Made by a program: the position numbers and the translations under genes. Positions 1 through 7,593 of a stretch of 64,000 bases of DNA are shown piece by piece. The stretch comes from an uncultured bacterium (GTDB lineage Bacteria > Myxococcota_A > Bradymonadia > UBA7976 > VGTA01). The stretch's first letter is position 1; each line of letters starts with the position of its first letter. Under the pieces are notes generated by a model, which was not told where the DNA came from, made no database searches, and saw only the letters and a list, made by a program, of their open reading frames with translations. The stretch covers positions 1 to 64,000 of the forward strand of contig CALSSE010000005.1 of NCBI GenBank assembly GCA_943788935.1. Reading direction: 5' to 3'.

Positions 1-249
1 GCCTCGTCTGAGGCATATTCGGTCGTCGGTGGTGGAGACTCGGTGAGGGCGATTCACGAGAGTGGTCTCGCTGATCAGGTCGGTCATATCTCAACCGGGG
101 GAGGAGCCAGCTTAGAATTTCTAGAGGGCAAACCCCTCCCCGGTATTGAGGCGATCATTAAACGTGACGCAGAGCTTACAGCTCTTAAAGAGGAGCTCGA
201 TCGAGAGCTCGCCGCTCAACCAAAAGTCGCCAACATTGACTCTCATTAA
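1..249 (+). CDS. pgk: Phosphoglycerate kinase, C-terminal fragment
   Basis: Only the last 82 codons are present; the gene begins before the window and is open in frame from base 1. The fragment contains the nucleotide-binding end of PGK: the VVGGGDS stretch near the start and the [15 protein letters not shown] stretch, followed by the usual PLPGIEAI ending of the core. PGK converts 1,3-bisphosphoglycerate and ADP to 3-phosphoglycerate and ATP in the cytoplasm. After the conserved core there is a roughly 30-residue charged tail, slightly longer than usual. tpiA follows 37 bp downstream on the same strand, the familiar pgk-tpiA order, so co-transcription is likely. Confidence 0.96.
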   Translation, partial: ASSEAYSVVGGGDSVRAIHESGLADQVGHISTGGGASLEFLEGKPLPGIEAIIKRDAELTALKEELDRELAAQPKVANIDSH

Positions 250-286
250 GCCCCTTATTGATCATCACTTGAAGTAGAGAAAACTC

Positions 287-1072
287 ATGACATATAAACG
301 GCGCCCCGTAGTGGTCGGTAATTGGAAAATGAACCTATCGCTCACCGAAGCGACTGAGCTAGCCCGAGGGCTCTTAGAGCGTCTCGCCTCATTGGGAGAA
401 GGAGAGTCGAGCGCTGAGGTGGGTATCGCGCCCTCAACACCTTTTCTGAGCGCTGTGATTAATTGTGTGGAGGGGAGCGATCTCGGTGTCTCCGCACAAC
501 ACATGTCACATCATCGCAGCGGTGCTTTCACTGGAGAGAGCGCTCCTAGTCAACTCGCTGACATCGGTTGTCGTTACATAATCCTCGGTCACAGCGAGCG
601 TCGTCAATATTACGGAGAGACAAATGAATCAGTCTCTCTGGCGGCTCGGGCTGCTCATGACGTCGGTCTCACTCCCATCCTTTGTGTAGGAGAGACCTTA
701 AGCCAGAGGGATGATGGAGAGACTTTAGCAGTCGTACTCAAACAGGTAGAAGAAGCCTTCAAACTACTCAGCGCAGAGGAGGCTGCTCATACCATTTGCG
801 CCTATGAGCCTGTGTGGGCTATCGGCACTGGACGAACTGCTACCCCCGAGCAAGCTCAAGATGTTCACTACGCGATTCGTCAACATCTTAAAGAACTTTA
901 CAGCGAACAGGTTGCAGATCGCGTCCGACTTCAATATGGTGGCTCGGTTAAACCTGGGAACGCAACAGGACTCATGTCACAGGCTGACATCGATGGCGCC
1001 CTCGTAGGAGGAGCCAGTCTTGACGTCGATTCGTTCCAAACGATCATTCATATCGCGTCTACGGATCTGTAA
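287..1072 (+). CDS. tpiA: Triosephosphate isomerase
   Basis: Interconverts dihydroxyacetone phosphate and glyceraldehyde 3-phosphate in glycolysis. The 261-residue length fits the family (about 250). All catalytic features are visible: the substrate-binding NWKMN motif with Lys14, the electrophilic His102 in GHSERR, the catalytic base Glu174 in YEPVWAIGTG (which includes the flexible loop 6), and the phosphate-binding YGGSVKP near residue 210. The ATG start puts NWKMN at residues 12-16, as expected. It lies between pgk and secG on the same strand, with short gaps of 37 and 44 bp that suggest one operon. Nothing about the protein looks unusual. Confidence 0.98.
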   Translation: MTYKRRPVVVGNWKMNLSLTEATELARGLLERLASLGEGESSAEVGIAPSTPFLSAVINCVEGSDLGVSAQHMSHHRSGAFTGESAPSQLADIGCRYIILGHSERRQYYGETNESVSLAARAAHDVGLTPILCVGETLSQRDDGETLAVVLKQVEEAFKLLSAEEAAHTICAYEPVWAIGTGRTATPEQAQDVHYAIRQHLKELYSEQVADRVRLQYGGSVKPGNATGLMSQADIDGALVGGASLDVDSFQTIIHIASTDL

Positions 1073-1116
1073 CCGTATTCGCTTCACAACCTGAATAAGT
1101 TTTAAGAGACCAATAC

Positions 1117-1623
1117 ATGCAACTCGTCAGTATCATACATGTCATAGTTTGCCTCTTCCTCATCATCATCATCCTCTTCCAATCTGGAAAAGGTGGTGGA
1201 GTGAGCGGCGCTTTTGGCGGCGGCCTTCAAAATGTCGCTTCCGGTAATTCAGCAGCAACCGTTCTCGGTAAAGTCACCTCATACTTCGCCGCTGCCTTCA
1301 TGATCACCAGCCTTACCCTCGCGGTCATGAGCTCACCTAAAGGTCCAGATATGAGCGACCTTGAGGAAGCTCCTAGCCTGCCAGCGGCTGAAGACTCTAC
1401 ATCAAAGGCGGCTGAAAAGAAGAGTGAGACGACTCCGAGCACTAAGGTGTCTACGCCTGCTCCCACTCCTGCTCCGGCTCCTGTAGCAGCTCCAGCTCCT
1501 GTAGCAGCTCCAGCTCCTGTAGCAGCTCCGGCTCCTGTAGCAGCTCCGGCTCCTGTAGCAGCTCCAGCTCCTGTAGCAGCTCCGGCTCCTGTAGCGGCTC
1601 CAGCTCCGGCTCCGGCCCTGTAG
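1117..1623 (+). CDS. secG: Preprotein translocase subunit SecG with Ala/Pro/Val repeat tail (tail frame-disrupted)
   Basis: SecG is the small accessory subunit of the SecYEG channel. Residues 1-75 are typical: a first membrane helix at about 4-22, the [16 protein letters not shown] cytoplasmic loop, and a second helix at about 48-70. SecG normally ends near 75-110 residues. Here a charged stretch at about 80-110 is followed by a repetitive Ala-Pro-Val-Ala-Ala tail. At about 1617 one C is missing from a repeat unit, which brings a TAG stop into frame at 1621. The repeat DNA continues for more than 500 bp, and near 1805 a second, 2-nt loss restores the original frame, which then runs open to TAA at 2164-2166. 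An undamaged tail would give a protein of about 350 residues. The core is secure; whether the break is real is not known. Confidence 0.92.
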   Translation: MQLVSIIHVIVCLFLIIIILFQSGKGGGVSGAFGGGLQNVASGNSAATVLGKVTSYFAAAFMITSLTLAVMSSPKGPDMSDLEEAPSLPAAEDSTSKAAEKKSETTPSTKVSTPAPTPAPAPVAAPAPVAAPAPVAAPAPVAAPAPVAAPAPVAAPAPVAAPAPAPAL

Positions 1624-2166
1624 CGGCTCCAGCTCCGGCTCCGGCCCCTGTAGCGGCTCCAGCTCCGGCTCCGGCCCCTGTAGCGGCTCCAGCTCCGGCT
1701 CCGGCTCCTGTAGCGGCTCCAGCTCCGGCTCCTGTAGCGGCTCCAGCTCCGGCTCCAGCTCCGGCTCCGGCTCCTGTAGCGGCTCCAGCTCCGGCTCCAG
1801 CTCCGTCCGGCTCCTGTAGCGGCTCCAGCTCCGGCTCCGGCTCCTGTAGCGGCTCCGGCTCCTGTAGCGGCTCCGGCTCCTGTAGCGGCTCCGGCTCCTG
1901 TAGCGGCTCCGGCTCCTGTAGCGGCTCCGGCTCCTGTAGCGGCTCCGGCTCCTGTAGCGGCTCCGGCTCCTGTAGCGGCTCCAGTCCCTGCACCTGCTCC
2001 GGCTCCTGTAGCGGCTCCTGTAGCGGCTCCTGCTCCTGTAGCAGCTCCTGTAGCGGCTCCGGCTCCTGTAGCGGCTCCAGCTCCTGTAGCGGCTCCAGTC
2101 CCTGCACCTGCTCCAGCTCCTGTAGCGGCTCCTGTCCCCGCGCCAGTCCCCGCGCCAGCACAATAA
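1450..2166 (+). repeat. 18-bp minisatellite encoding the SecG Ala/Pro/Val tail
   Basis: About 700 bp of near-identical units related to GCTCCTGTAGCGGCTCCG (A-P-V-A-A-P), mixed with shorter GCTCCG/GCTCCA steps. In the secG frame the array is open to 1620, closed by repeated TAG codons from 1621 to about 1800, and open again from about 1801 to a TAA at 2164. Compared with neighbouring units, the two switch points look like a 1-nt loss (about 1617) and a 2-nt loss (about 1805). The opposite strand is also open for long stretches, but only because of the repeat composition. Confidence 0.93.
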
Positions 2167-2483
2167 GATGACTTCATAGAGGTCGTTCGAGCTCATTCAA
2201 TACAGAGTTCCCGCCTCATACATCTATCATTCAGAGCACGTTGAGAAGACCTTATATTCACGGATGGTTTCTCAGCACACTCCAAGACAACTAGAGCTCT
2301 GTCATACGATTGTCACATATAAGCAATGCTCTGATTAGTCACAAATATTCAGTACCTTAGACTTATCAAAGAGGATCATTTTCAAAAGTCTCCACCCTAT
2401 GTTTCTCATAATACTTCCCTCGAGAAGTATTATCCCCTAGTTCAGAGAACAGATCGATATCATTAATCACCTCGGAGATATTT
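2167..2483. other. Intergenic region between secG and the PiT-like gene
   Basis: No gene is apparent in these 317 bp. Base composition drops sharply in G+C compared with the preceding repeat. The only clear structure is the 10-bp perfect inverted repeat described separately. The following gene has GGAG about 8 nt before its ATG. I see no tRNA-like fold and no convincing terminator after secG. Confidence 0.6.
2408..2433. promoter_or_regulatory. 10-bp perfect inverted repeat upstream of the PiT-like transporter
   Basis: ATAATACTTC is followed after a 6-nt loop (CCTCGA) by GAAGTATTAT. The element ends 50 bp before the ATG of the transporter gene. No T-run follows, so a leader hairpin or a dimeric repressor site is more likely than a terminator. 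The regulator is unknown. Confidence 0.5.
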
Positions 2484-3476
2484 ATGATTACAACTGAAGT
2501 ATATATGTTCTTAGGCTTCTTATTGTCAGCCTATGCAATCGTCGCGAATGACGCGATTCAGACCCTAGGGACCTTTATCGCCGCTAATAGAAACCGCTCA
2601 TGGGTGAGTCTCTGGCTCTTCGCCTCTGGGATCCTCTCAGCGGTACTCCTCTACGGCTGGTGGACAAATGGTGGAGACCCCGCTTATGGTCGTCTCAAAC
2701 AGTTCTATTTTGATGAGAGCACTGCCGAGCAACTTTATGGGCCCCTCTGCCTAGTTCCACCACTCGCGCTCCTCGTCTTGACCCGTCTCGGTTTACCGGT
2801 CAGCACTACCTTTCTTATATTGACCTTCTTTGTCCCTAAAAATTTGGAGAAGATGGTCACGAAATCCTTAATGGGCTATGGTCTGGCGATCGTTGTCGGC
2901 CTCATCGTCTTTCGCCTTATCAAACAGTACCTTCAGCGAGGTGAGGCTGAGCGCACTACAGACACTGTCGCCTCATGGTGGGTTCCTTTTCAATGGCTCA
3001 CAACGGGCTTCTTATGGAGTCAATGGCTTATTCAAGACCTCGCTAACCTCTTTATCTATTTCCCTCGACTCGGACCTCAAGGGGCGCAAGTGATCTCTCT
3101 TAACTGGCTCATCGCCGGTCTAGTCACTATGGTGCTCATGCAAGTGCTTATCTTCCGTGATGGAGGAGGGAAGATTCAAGAGATCGTAGAGCAGAAATCT
3201 GGAGCGAATGATATACGCGAAGCCGCTCTCATCAACCTAGTTTACGGCTTGGTGATCCTCTTTTTTAAGGAATACAGCGATCTCCCAATGAGTACGACGT
3301 GGGTCTTCTTAGGACTCCTAGCGGGTCGAGAAATCGCTTATAAAATAGACACTTTAGGGGAAGATCGGTCCACGTGGCGAATGATTGGATCTGACCTACT
3401 CAAGGCGACCGCTGGTCTCGTAGTCAGCGTAATTCTCGCTCTTGGTCTACCTCATCTCGCCTCTCTTTTAGGATAA
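2484..3476 (+). CDS. PiT-like (inorganic phosphate transporter family-like) membrane protein
   Basis: A 330-residue, very hydrophobic integral membrane protein with about 8-10 predicted helices and no signal peptide. It shows two inverted-repeat-like halves. The first has VANDAIQTLGTF (about residues 21-32) and GLPVSTTF (about 104-111); the second has SGANDI (about 240) and LPMSTTWVFLG (about 268). A paired N-D motif and P-[VM]-S-T-T motif is the signature of PiT-type phosphate (or sulfate/cation) permeases, but the N-D-A-x-N core is degenerate and the protein is shorter than most PiT proteins. I infer an anion transporter of the inner membrane; the substrate is uncertain. It is a single gene, convergent with the giant flagellin gene, with a probable shared terminator between them. 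Confidence 0.65.
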   Translation: MITTEVYMFLGFLLSAYAIVANDAIQTLGTFIAANRNRSWVSLWLFASGILSAVLLYGWWTNGGDPAYGRLKQFYFDESTAEQLYGPLCLVPPLALLVLTRLGLPVSTTFLILTFFVPKNLEKMVTKSLMGYGLAIVVGLIVFRLIKQYLQRGEAERTTDTVASWWVPFQWLTTGFLWSQWLIQDLANLFIYFPRLGPQGAQVISLNWLIAGLVTMVLMQVLIFRDGGGKIQEIVEQKSGANDIREAALINLVYGLVILFFKEYSDLPMSTTWVFLGLLAGREIAYKIDTLGEDRSTWRMIGSDLLKATAGLVVSVILALGLPHLASLLG

Positions 3477-3488
3477 GGGAGGCGAGAT
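3454..3488. terminator. Putative bidirectional terminator hairpin
   Basis: A stem of about 14 bp (one G-T wobble) pairs 3454-3467 with 3475-3488 around a 7-nt loop; the outer arms read ATCTCGCCTC and GAGGCGAGAT. It overlaps the stop codon of the PiT-like gene and lies 24 bp past the stop of the convergent flagellin gene, so it could end transcripts from both sides. No long T-run follows in either direction, so efficiency is uncertain. Confidence 0.55.
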
Positions 3489-3511
3489 CATTCGTAGGCA
3501 CTTTTGTGACA

Positions 3512-6500
3512 CTAGAGTACAGAATCGAGTAAGAGAAGGGCTCTCTGTAGCTCTAACTTAGCGACTTGAGCGAGTAGTGGAGCTGCCCCTTGTTGGGTTC
3601 GAGCTCTCGTCAATTCACTGACCTCAATAGCAATATCAGCGTCGCGGATGCGCTGTCTCGCCCGCGATAGTTCGTTCATGTACACACTTGTTGATTGAAT
3701 ACGAGACTCAAGTCGATTCATCGCCGCGCCAACATTAGACCGAGCCTCTCCTACCTGATCGATCGCCTCATCGATCGTGTCGATCGCCTCTTCTGCCCCC
3801 AAGACAGTGAGGATATTTATATCATCTACTGATATCTCAACATTGGCCCCCAAGCTCCCAGTGAGGAGGTTACCATCAGTGCCTGCCTCATTGGGGGTGC
3901 TTCCATCATAAATAAGGCGACCAAAGTTGTTCACTGCATCTAGATCAGTGTGCTCAATCTCGATGAGATCATCCGACTGGAGGGTGACTTCACCTGCAAA
4001 AGTATATTCTAGCTTCTGACCCACAGGGACCACGAATTGGTCTCCAATGGCGAGATAACTATCACCTGACCCATTATCACTAAAATTGATGAACACTCCC
4101 TCTTCAAGAAGAGTATCACTGTCACTCGATACACCGCTCCCTGCCCCACCAAACTGAGTCAGAGTCCGTCCATCCTCCCTGACCCAATCATATTCTGCGA
4201 CCCCAATCGCTCCCGCTTTAGTGATCGTGACGATGTAGTTTGTGGGGTAGAGATTATCTGTATAGAGACCCGAGGAGGTGACTGCCCCTGTGTAGCCACG
4301 AGTCTTGACCCTGATCTCATCTCCGGTGTCAAAAGAACCTGCGCCAGTCAAATTGACTGTGCTCATGATCGTGTCACCGCTGACCGGATCGTTCAAACTT
4401 ATGGTGTTGGTGAGCACCTGAGGTGCTTGGTCAATAAAGTTGTGATCGGCATTGATCACGAAGACATCTCCCACATTCCACTCAGGGACGACGCCCTTCA
4501 CCTCCCATTCATCGCCCACCTCTAAATGTCTTGGGCTAGCGTTAACGGTGAAAGAATCACCCACCTCGACCCGACCGGCCTCAATATTAAATGACCAGCT
4601 ATTACTCGAGTCTAACTCATTAGCGTTAACTGCACCGTTAAAGCTCTCTCCGATGTTGAGAACATTACCAAAGGTTACGTTAACGCCATGCCCTATATTG
4701 ATCGGGTTACCGACATAAGCGGCACCGTTCACAGCGACCGTGGTTGTGCTCGGAGTACCATCACTTAAGGTCCAATCAATCACTAAGTCTTGACCACCCG
4801 AGCCATCGGCTTGAACGCTGGCCACAAAGGTACCATCTTGCTCTTCTGTATAGGCACTAGCATCTTCACCGCTTATATTAAGTCCATTTTTATTTAAACT
4901 AGAGAACTCAGGTGGAGCACTACTAGAGATATTAAGTTTGACTCCATCACCTAGAGTCAGGATACCAGCGTTCAGATTACCTGTGCTGATCGGGGTATTA
5001 GGGTCATCGCCAGAATAATAATACTTATAAGTCGCTGAACCACCGATTCGTCCACTGTTAACGATCTCGATGTTCCCTGTCTCATCAGTACTTCCATTAT
5101 AGTTATCATTAAATGGATTCACGATATCAGGCGCGCCTCCGAGTTGAGAGGTGGGACCCACAGATGTTGAGCTCGCGGTAAAGTCCGCGACCGCCCCCTC
5201 AAAATGAACTCCTGTTCCTAACTGAATCTCTGTACCCGAATTAACCTGTATATTATGGCTGCTGAGCTGAGTACCACCACTGTCTTGTACGCTCACTGTT
5301 GCGTTTAGGTTCGAGACTGCTGAGACCTTCCCCCCTTGGTTCATGGTGATGACATAACGACGTGAATCAGGTCCTACATAGACGCTATCATTGGACTCAA
5401 AGGTACCGCTGTAACTACCAGTTATGCTCTCACTCTCACTCGTGCTCCCTTTACGCCCAAAGAACCTTACAGTCATGTCATTAAAAGTGATGTGATCCCA
5501 AGACCCGACCGTGGGATCGATGGTGAAATTTTGACTAGTTGTCGTTGATAAACTGGGGACATGTGCCGTCACTTGAATGATCGCAGACCCCGAGTTAGAA
5601 CCCGGGATTTCGTCTGCCCCTGCCGTATGACCTGCACTGATCACCGTATAGGTGAAATCTGTGACTCGATCTCCATCCCAAGCGACAAACTTTGGACGAT
5701 CATTATAAGTACCAACAGTCGCTGAGGGACGTATATCTTCCCCTACATTTAGGGTCTGATTCCCTGCTCCATTTGGATCAGTCGCTGACTTGGGATCTGT
5801 AGGAAAGTCAATCACGACATCGTGTTCAAGGGTGACCGGAGTCCCTTGAATCGCCTGAATATTCAAATGGGAGAAGTCTTGGATATCACTCGCCTCATCG
5901 TTATTGGTGACGATATAGCTAAACTCCGGAATATCAGCAGGATTTGTCGCTACGGGCAAACCGCTCTTAGTCACTGTCAGCGTATAGGTTCGATCACTCG
6001 CTTCATTGTAGTGCGATGCAGCATCAATACTGACTTGACTCGGAGTCTGTGAAGTCGTCACCCCCTTAGCGTTAAACAAGTAATCTTCGGGTTCAGCATC
6101 ATTGATGTAATCATTAATGGACTGCTCTTTATACCTGAATGTGGCGACCCCGATCGGGCCTGGTTTAACGACCTCTAGGACATAATCAACGAGGTCCCGT
6201 GGTCTCTCATATCCACCGGTCGCGTCACTGGTCGTTACTCCATTTATCGTAACGTCTCCCGTGACTGTGTGCTGCCCATCATAATTACCGGTCCCCACGA
6301 ATAGTACACTCTCAATATCTCCGTCTAAGTCGTATTGAACAGGGTCAATCGTATCGATGAGATTGATTGGGTCTCCATTAAAGTCGACCATCCTCATCGC
6401 ATCTCGTACGCCCCCATCTCCATATTCAACGGTAATATTTCGTCCATCTTCTGCGGTGAGCACTAAATGTCCATCGGCGTCAACATTGGCGACGACTCCG

Positions 6501-7375
6501 GTGTCATCATAGCTGGAGTTAATGTTATCTACTAATACCCCCGTGGCATCTTTAGCCTCTACCTGAATGGCTGTAATCGCGAAACCATTGATCTTAAAAT
6601 AGCTCTGTGGTCCGAGTTCAATGGCCCGTATCGGTTCAAATCCTCTAATCACATTATGACCGACAATGGCCCGCACTCCGGTGAATGGGGTCGCGTGATT
6701 AATCGCTTTCGCTTTAGAGATCGAAGAGCCAGAGGCGTATGAATATGAGAGGTCATCATCGGTCTCATCAGTGGCGCGAATATTAACCCCATTAATTTTC
6801 ATATCGCCTGTCTGAATATCACTTACGAACACTCCGCGACGCTCTGTTGTATACCGAGCTTGTCGACCAAGCTCATTAGCGTTCGCCTTGGTCATATTGA
6901 TACGAAAAACATCTTCTGCGGAGCTGCCTACCTGAAGCTCGATCGCTCGATGTCCACCATCAAGAAGTTTTATTCCATTAAAATTAGTTTGCTCAGCGAT
7001 GGTATCGAGCTGAGCAGAGAGCAACTTGAACTCAATGTTTAAAGCTCGTCTCTCAAGATCGGTAAGTGTCTCATTCGCCGAGGTCACCGAGAGCTCTCTC
7101 ATCCTCATTAAGCCCGCTTGAGTCTCATTCAAAGCGCCATCTACGACCTGTAGGAGTGAGGTACCCATGTTCATATTCTGAACGCTCGCTAGCGCTCCCC
7201 GAACTTGAGCAGAGAGTCTCTCTGATATGGCTAACCCCGCGGCGTCATCAGCGCTACGATTAATTCGTAGACCTGACGACAACCTCTCCAAAGAGACCCT
7301 CATTGTGCTTTGAGACTTGTCTATCCCACTCGCTATTTGTACAAAAGATCTCGGTGAAACGACACTAAATGGCAT
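3512..7375 (-). CDS. Giant flagellin-like filament protein (1287 aa)
   Basis: The ends are flagellin. Residues 1 to about 145 hold the N-terminal D0/D1 helices (LERLSSGLRINRSADDAAGLAISERL, then the ALNETQAGLMRMRELSV helix and the NFNGIKLLDG turn). Residues from about 1195 hold the C-terminal D1/D0 helices (EAIDQVGEARSNVGAAMNRLESRI and a RARTQQGA ending). Ordinary flagellins are 270-550 residues; here about 1050 residues of beta-rich, Asp/Thr/Gly/Ser-rich sequence separate the two, consistent with a very large surface-exposed D2/D3 region. The extreme C-terminus (LELQRALLLLDSVL) differs from the usual LSLL ending. There is no N-terminal signal, as expected for type III export. No other filament, hook or chaperone gene is adjacent. 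It is divergent from the PEGA lipoprotein gene. It could alternatively be a hook-filament-junction-like protein, but both terminal domains fit flagellin best. Confidence 0.88.
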   Translation of the reverse strand: MPFSVVSPRSFVQIASGIDKSQSTMRVSLERLSSGLRINRSADDAAGLAISERLSAQVRGALASVQNMNMGTSLLQVVDGALNETQAGLMRMRELSVTSANETLTDLERRALNIEFKLLSAQLDTIAEQTNFNGIKLLDGGHRAIELQVGSSAEDVFRINMTKANANELGRQARYTTERRGVFVSDIQTGDMKINGVNIRATDETDDDLSYSYASGSSISKAKAINHATPFTGVRAIVGHNVIRGFEPIRAIELGPQSYFKINGFAITAIQVEAKDATGVLVDNINSSYDDTGVVANVDADGHLVLTAEDGRNITVEYGDGGVRDAMRMVDFNGDPINLIDTIDPVQYDLDGDIESVLFVGTGNYDGQHTVTGDVTINGVTTSDATGGYERPRDLVDYVLEVVKPGPIGVATFRYKEQSINDYINDAEPEDYLFNAKGVTTSQTPSQVSIDAASHYNEASDRTYTLTVTKSGLPVATNPADIPEFSYIVTNNDEASDIQDFSHLNIQAIQGTPVTLEHDVVIDFPTDPKSATDPNGAGNQTLNVGEDIRPSATVGTYNDRPKFVAWDGDRVTDFTYTVISAGHTAGADEIPGSNSGSAIIQVTAHVPSLSTTTSQNFTIDPTVGSWDHITFNDMTVRFFGRKGSTSESESITGSYSGTFESNDSVYVGPDSRRYVITMNQGGKVSAVSNLNATVSVQDSGGTQLSSHNIQVNSGTEIQLGTGVHFEGAVADFTASSTSVGPTSQLGGAPDIVNPFNDNYNGSTDETGNIEIVNSGRIGGSATYKYYYSGDDPNTPISTGNLNAGILTLGDGVKLNISSSAPPEFSSLNKNGLNISGEDASAYTEEQDGTFVASVQADGSGGQDLVIDWTLSDGTPSTTTVAVNGAAYVGNPINIGHGVNVTFGNVLNIGESFNGAVNANELDSSNSWSFNIEAGRVEVGDSFTVNASPRHLEVGDEWEVKGVVPEWNVGDVFVINADHNFIDQAPQVLTNTISLNDPVSGDTIMSTVNLTGAGSFDTGDEIRVKTRGYTGAVTSSGLYTDNLYPTNYIVTITKAGAIGVAEYDWVREDGRTLTQFGGAGSGVSSDSDTLLEEGVFINFSDNGSGDSYLAIGDQFVVPVGQKLEYTFAGEVTLQSDDLIEIEHTDLDAVNNFGRLIYDGSTPNEAGTDGNLLTGSLGANVEISVDDINILTVLGAEEAIDTIDEAIDQVGEARSNVGAAMNRLESRIQSTSVYMNELSRARQRIRDADIAIEVSELTRARTQQGAAPLLAQVAKLELQRALLLLDSVL

Positions 7376-7510
7376 ATCTTTTACCTAAAACAAGTCTAAA
7401 TAAAACATAAACTTATGCATTACTCATGCGGCATGGTGTAAACTTTATAAATATATTATTTATATGTTACCTAGGATACATCTCTTTTATATTAGAGGCA
7501 ATAGTGTAAG
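7376..7510. promoter_or_regulatory. AT-rich divergent promoter region between flagellin and PEGA lipoprotein
   Basis: This short region must hold the promoters of both divergent genes. It contains a strongly AT-rich inverted repeat, TATAAATA (7446-7453) and TATTTATA (7457-7464), that offers -10-like sequences on both strands. On the minus strand a TAAAGTTT (7447-7440) resembles the -35 element of flagellar sigma-28 promoters, but the only GCCG-like -10 lies 7 nt away rather than 11, so a sigma-28 promoter is not supported. The assignment is inference from position and composition. Confidence 0.35.
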
Positions 7511-7585
7511 AGAGAATCGTCGAAGAGAGCATCGTCGAAGAGAGCATCGTCGAAGAGAGCATCGTCGAAGAGAGAACCGTCGAAG
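7511..7585 (+). repeat. 15-bp tandem repeat (5 units) just upstream of a start codon
   Basis: Five units related to AGAGCATCGTCGAAG run in tandem (three identical; the first and last differ by 1-2 bases) and end 8 bp before the ATG of the lipoprotein gene at 7594. Each unit carries a purine-rich GAAGAGAG-like stretch at its junction, so the array repeats the ribosome-binding-like sequence. It is in the untranslated leader if the ATG at 7594 is right. Confidence 0.85.
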
Positions 7586-7593
7586 AGCAAATC

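Noticed and set aside
1227..2196. Long minus-strand open frames across the secG repeat
   Set aside because: They consist of Gly/Ala/Thr or Arg/Ser/Tyr runs produced by reading the 18-bp unit in other phases; no ribosome-binding site or domain.
7428..7447. A sigma-28 flagellin promoter (TAAAGTTT with GCCG)
   Set aside because: The spacing between the elements is 7 nt instead of 11 and the -10 match is partial, so the usual sigma-28 layout is not met.
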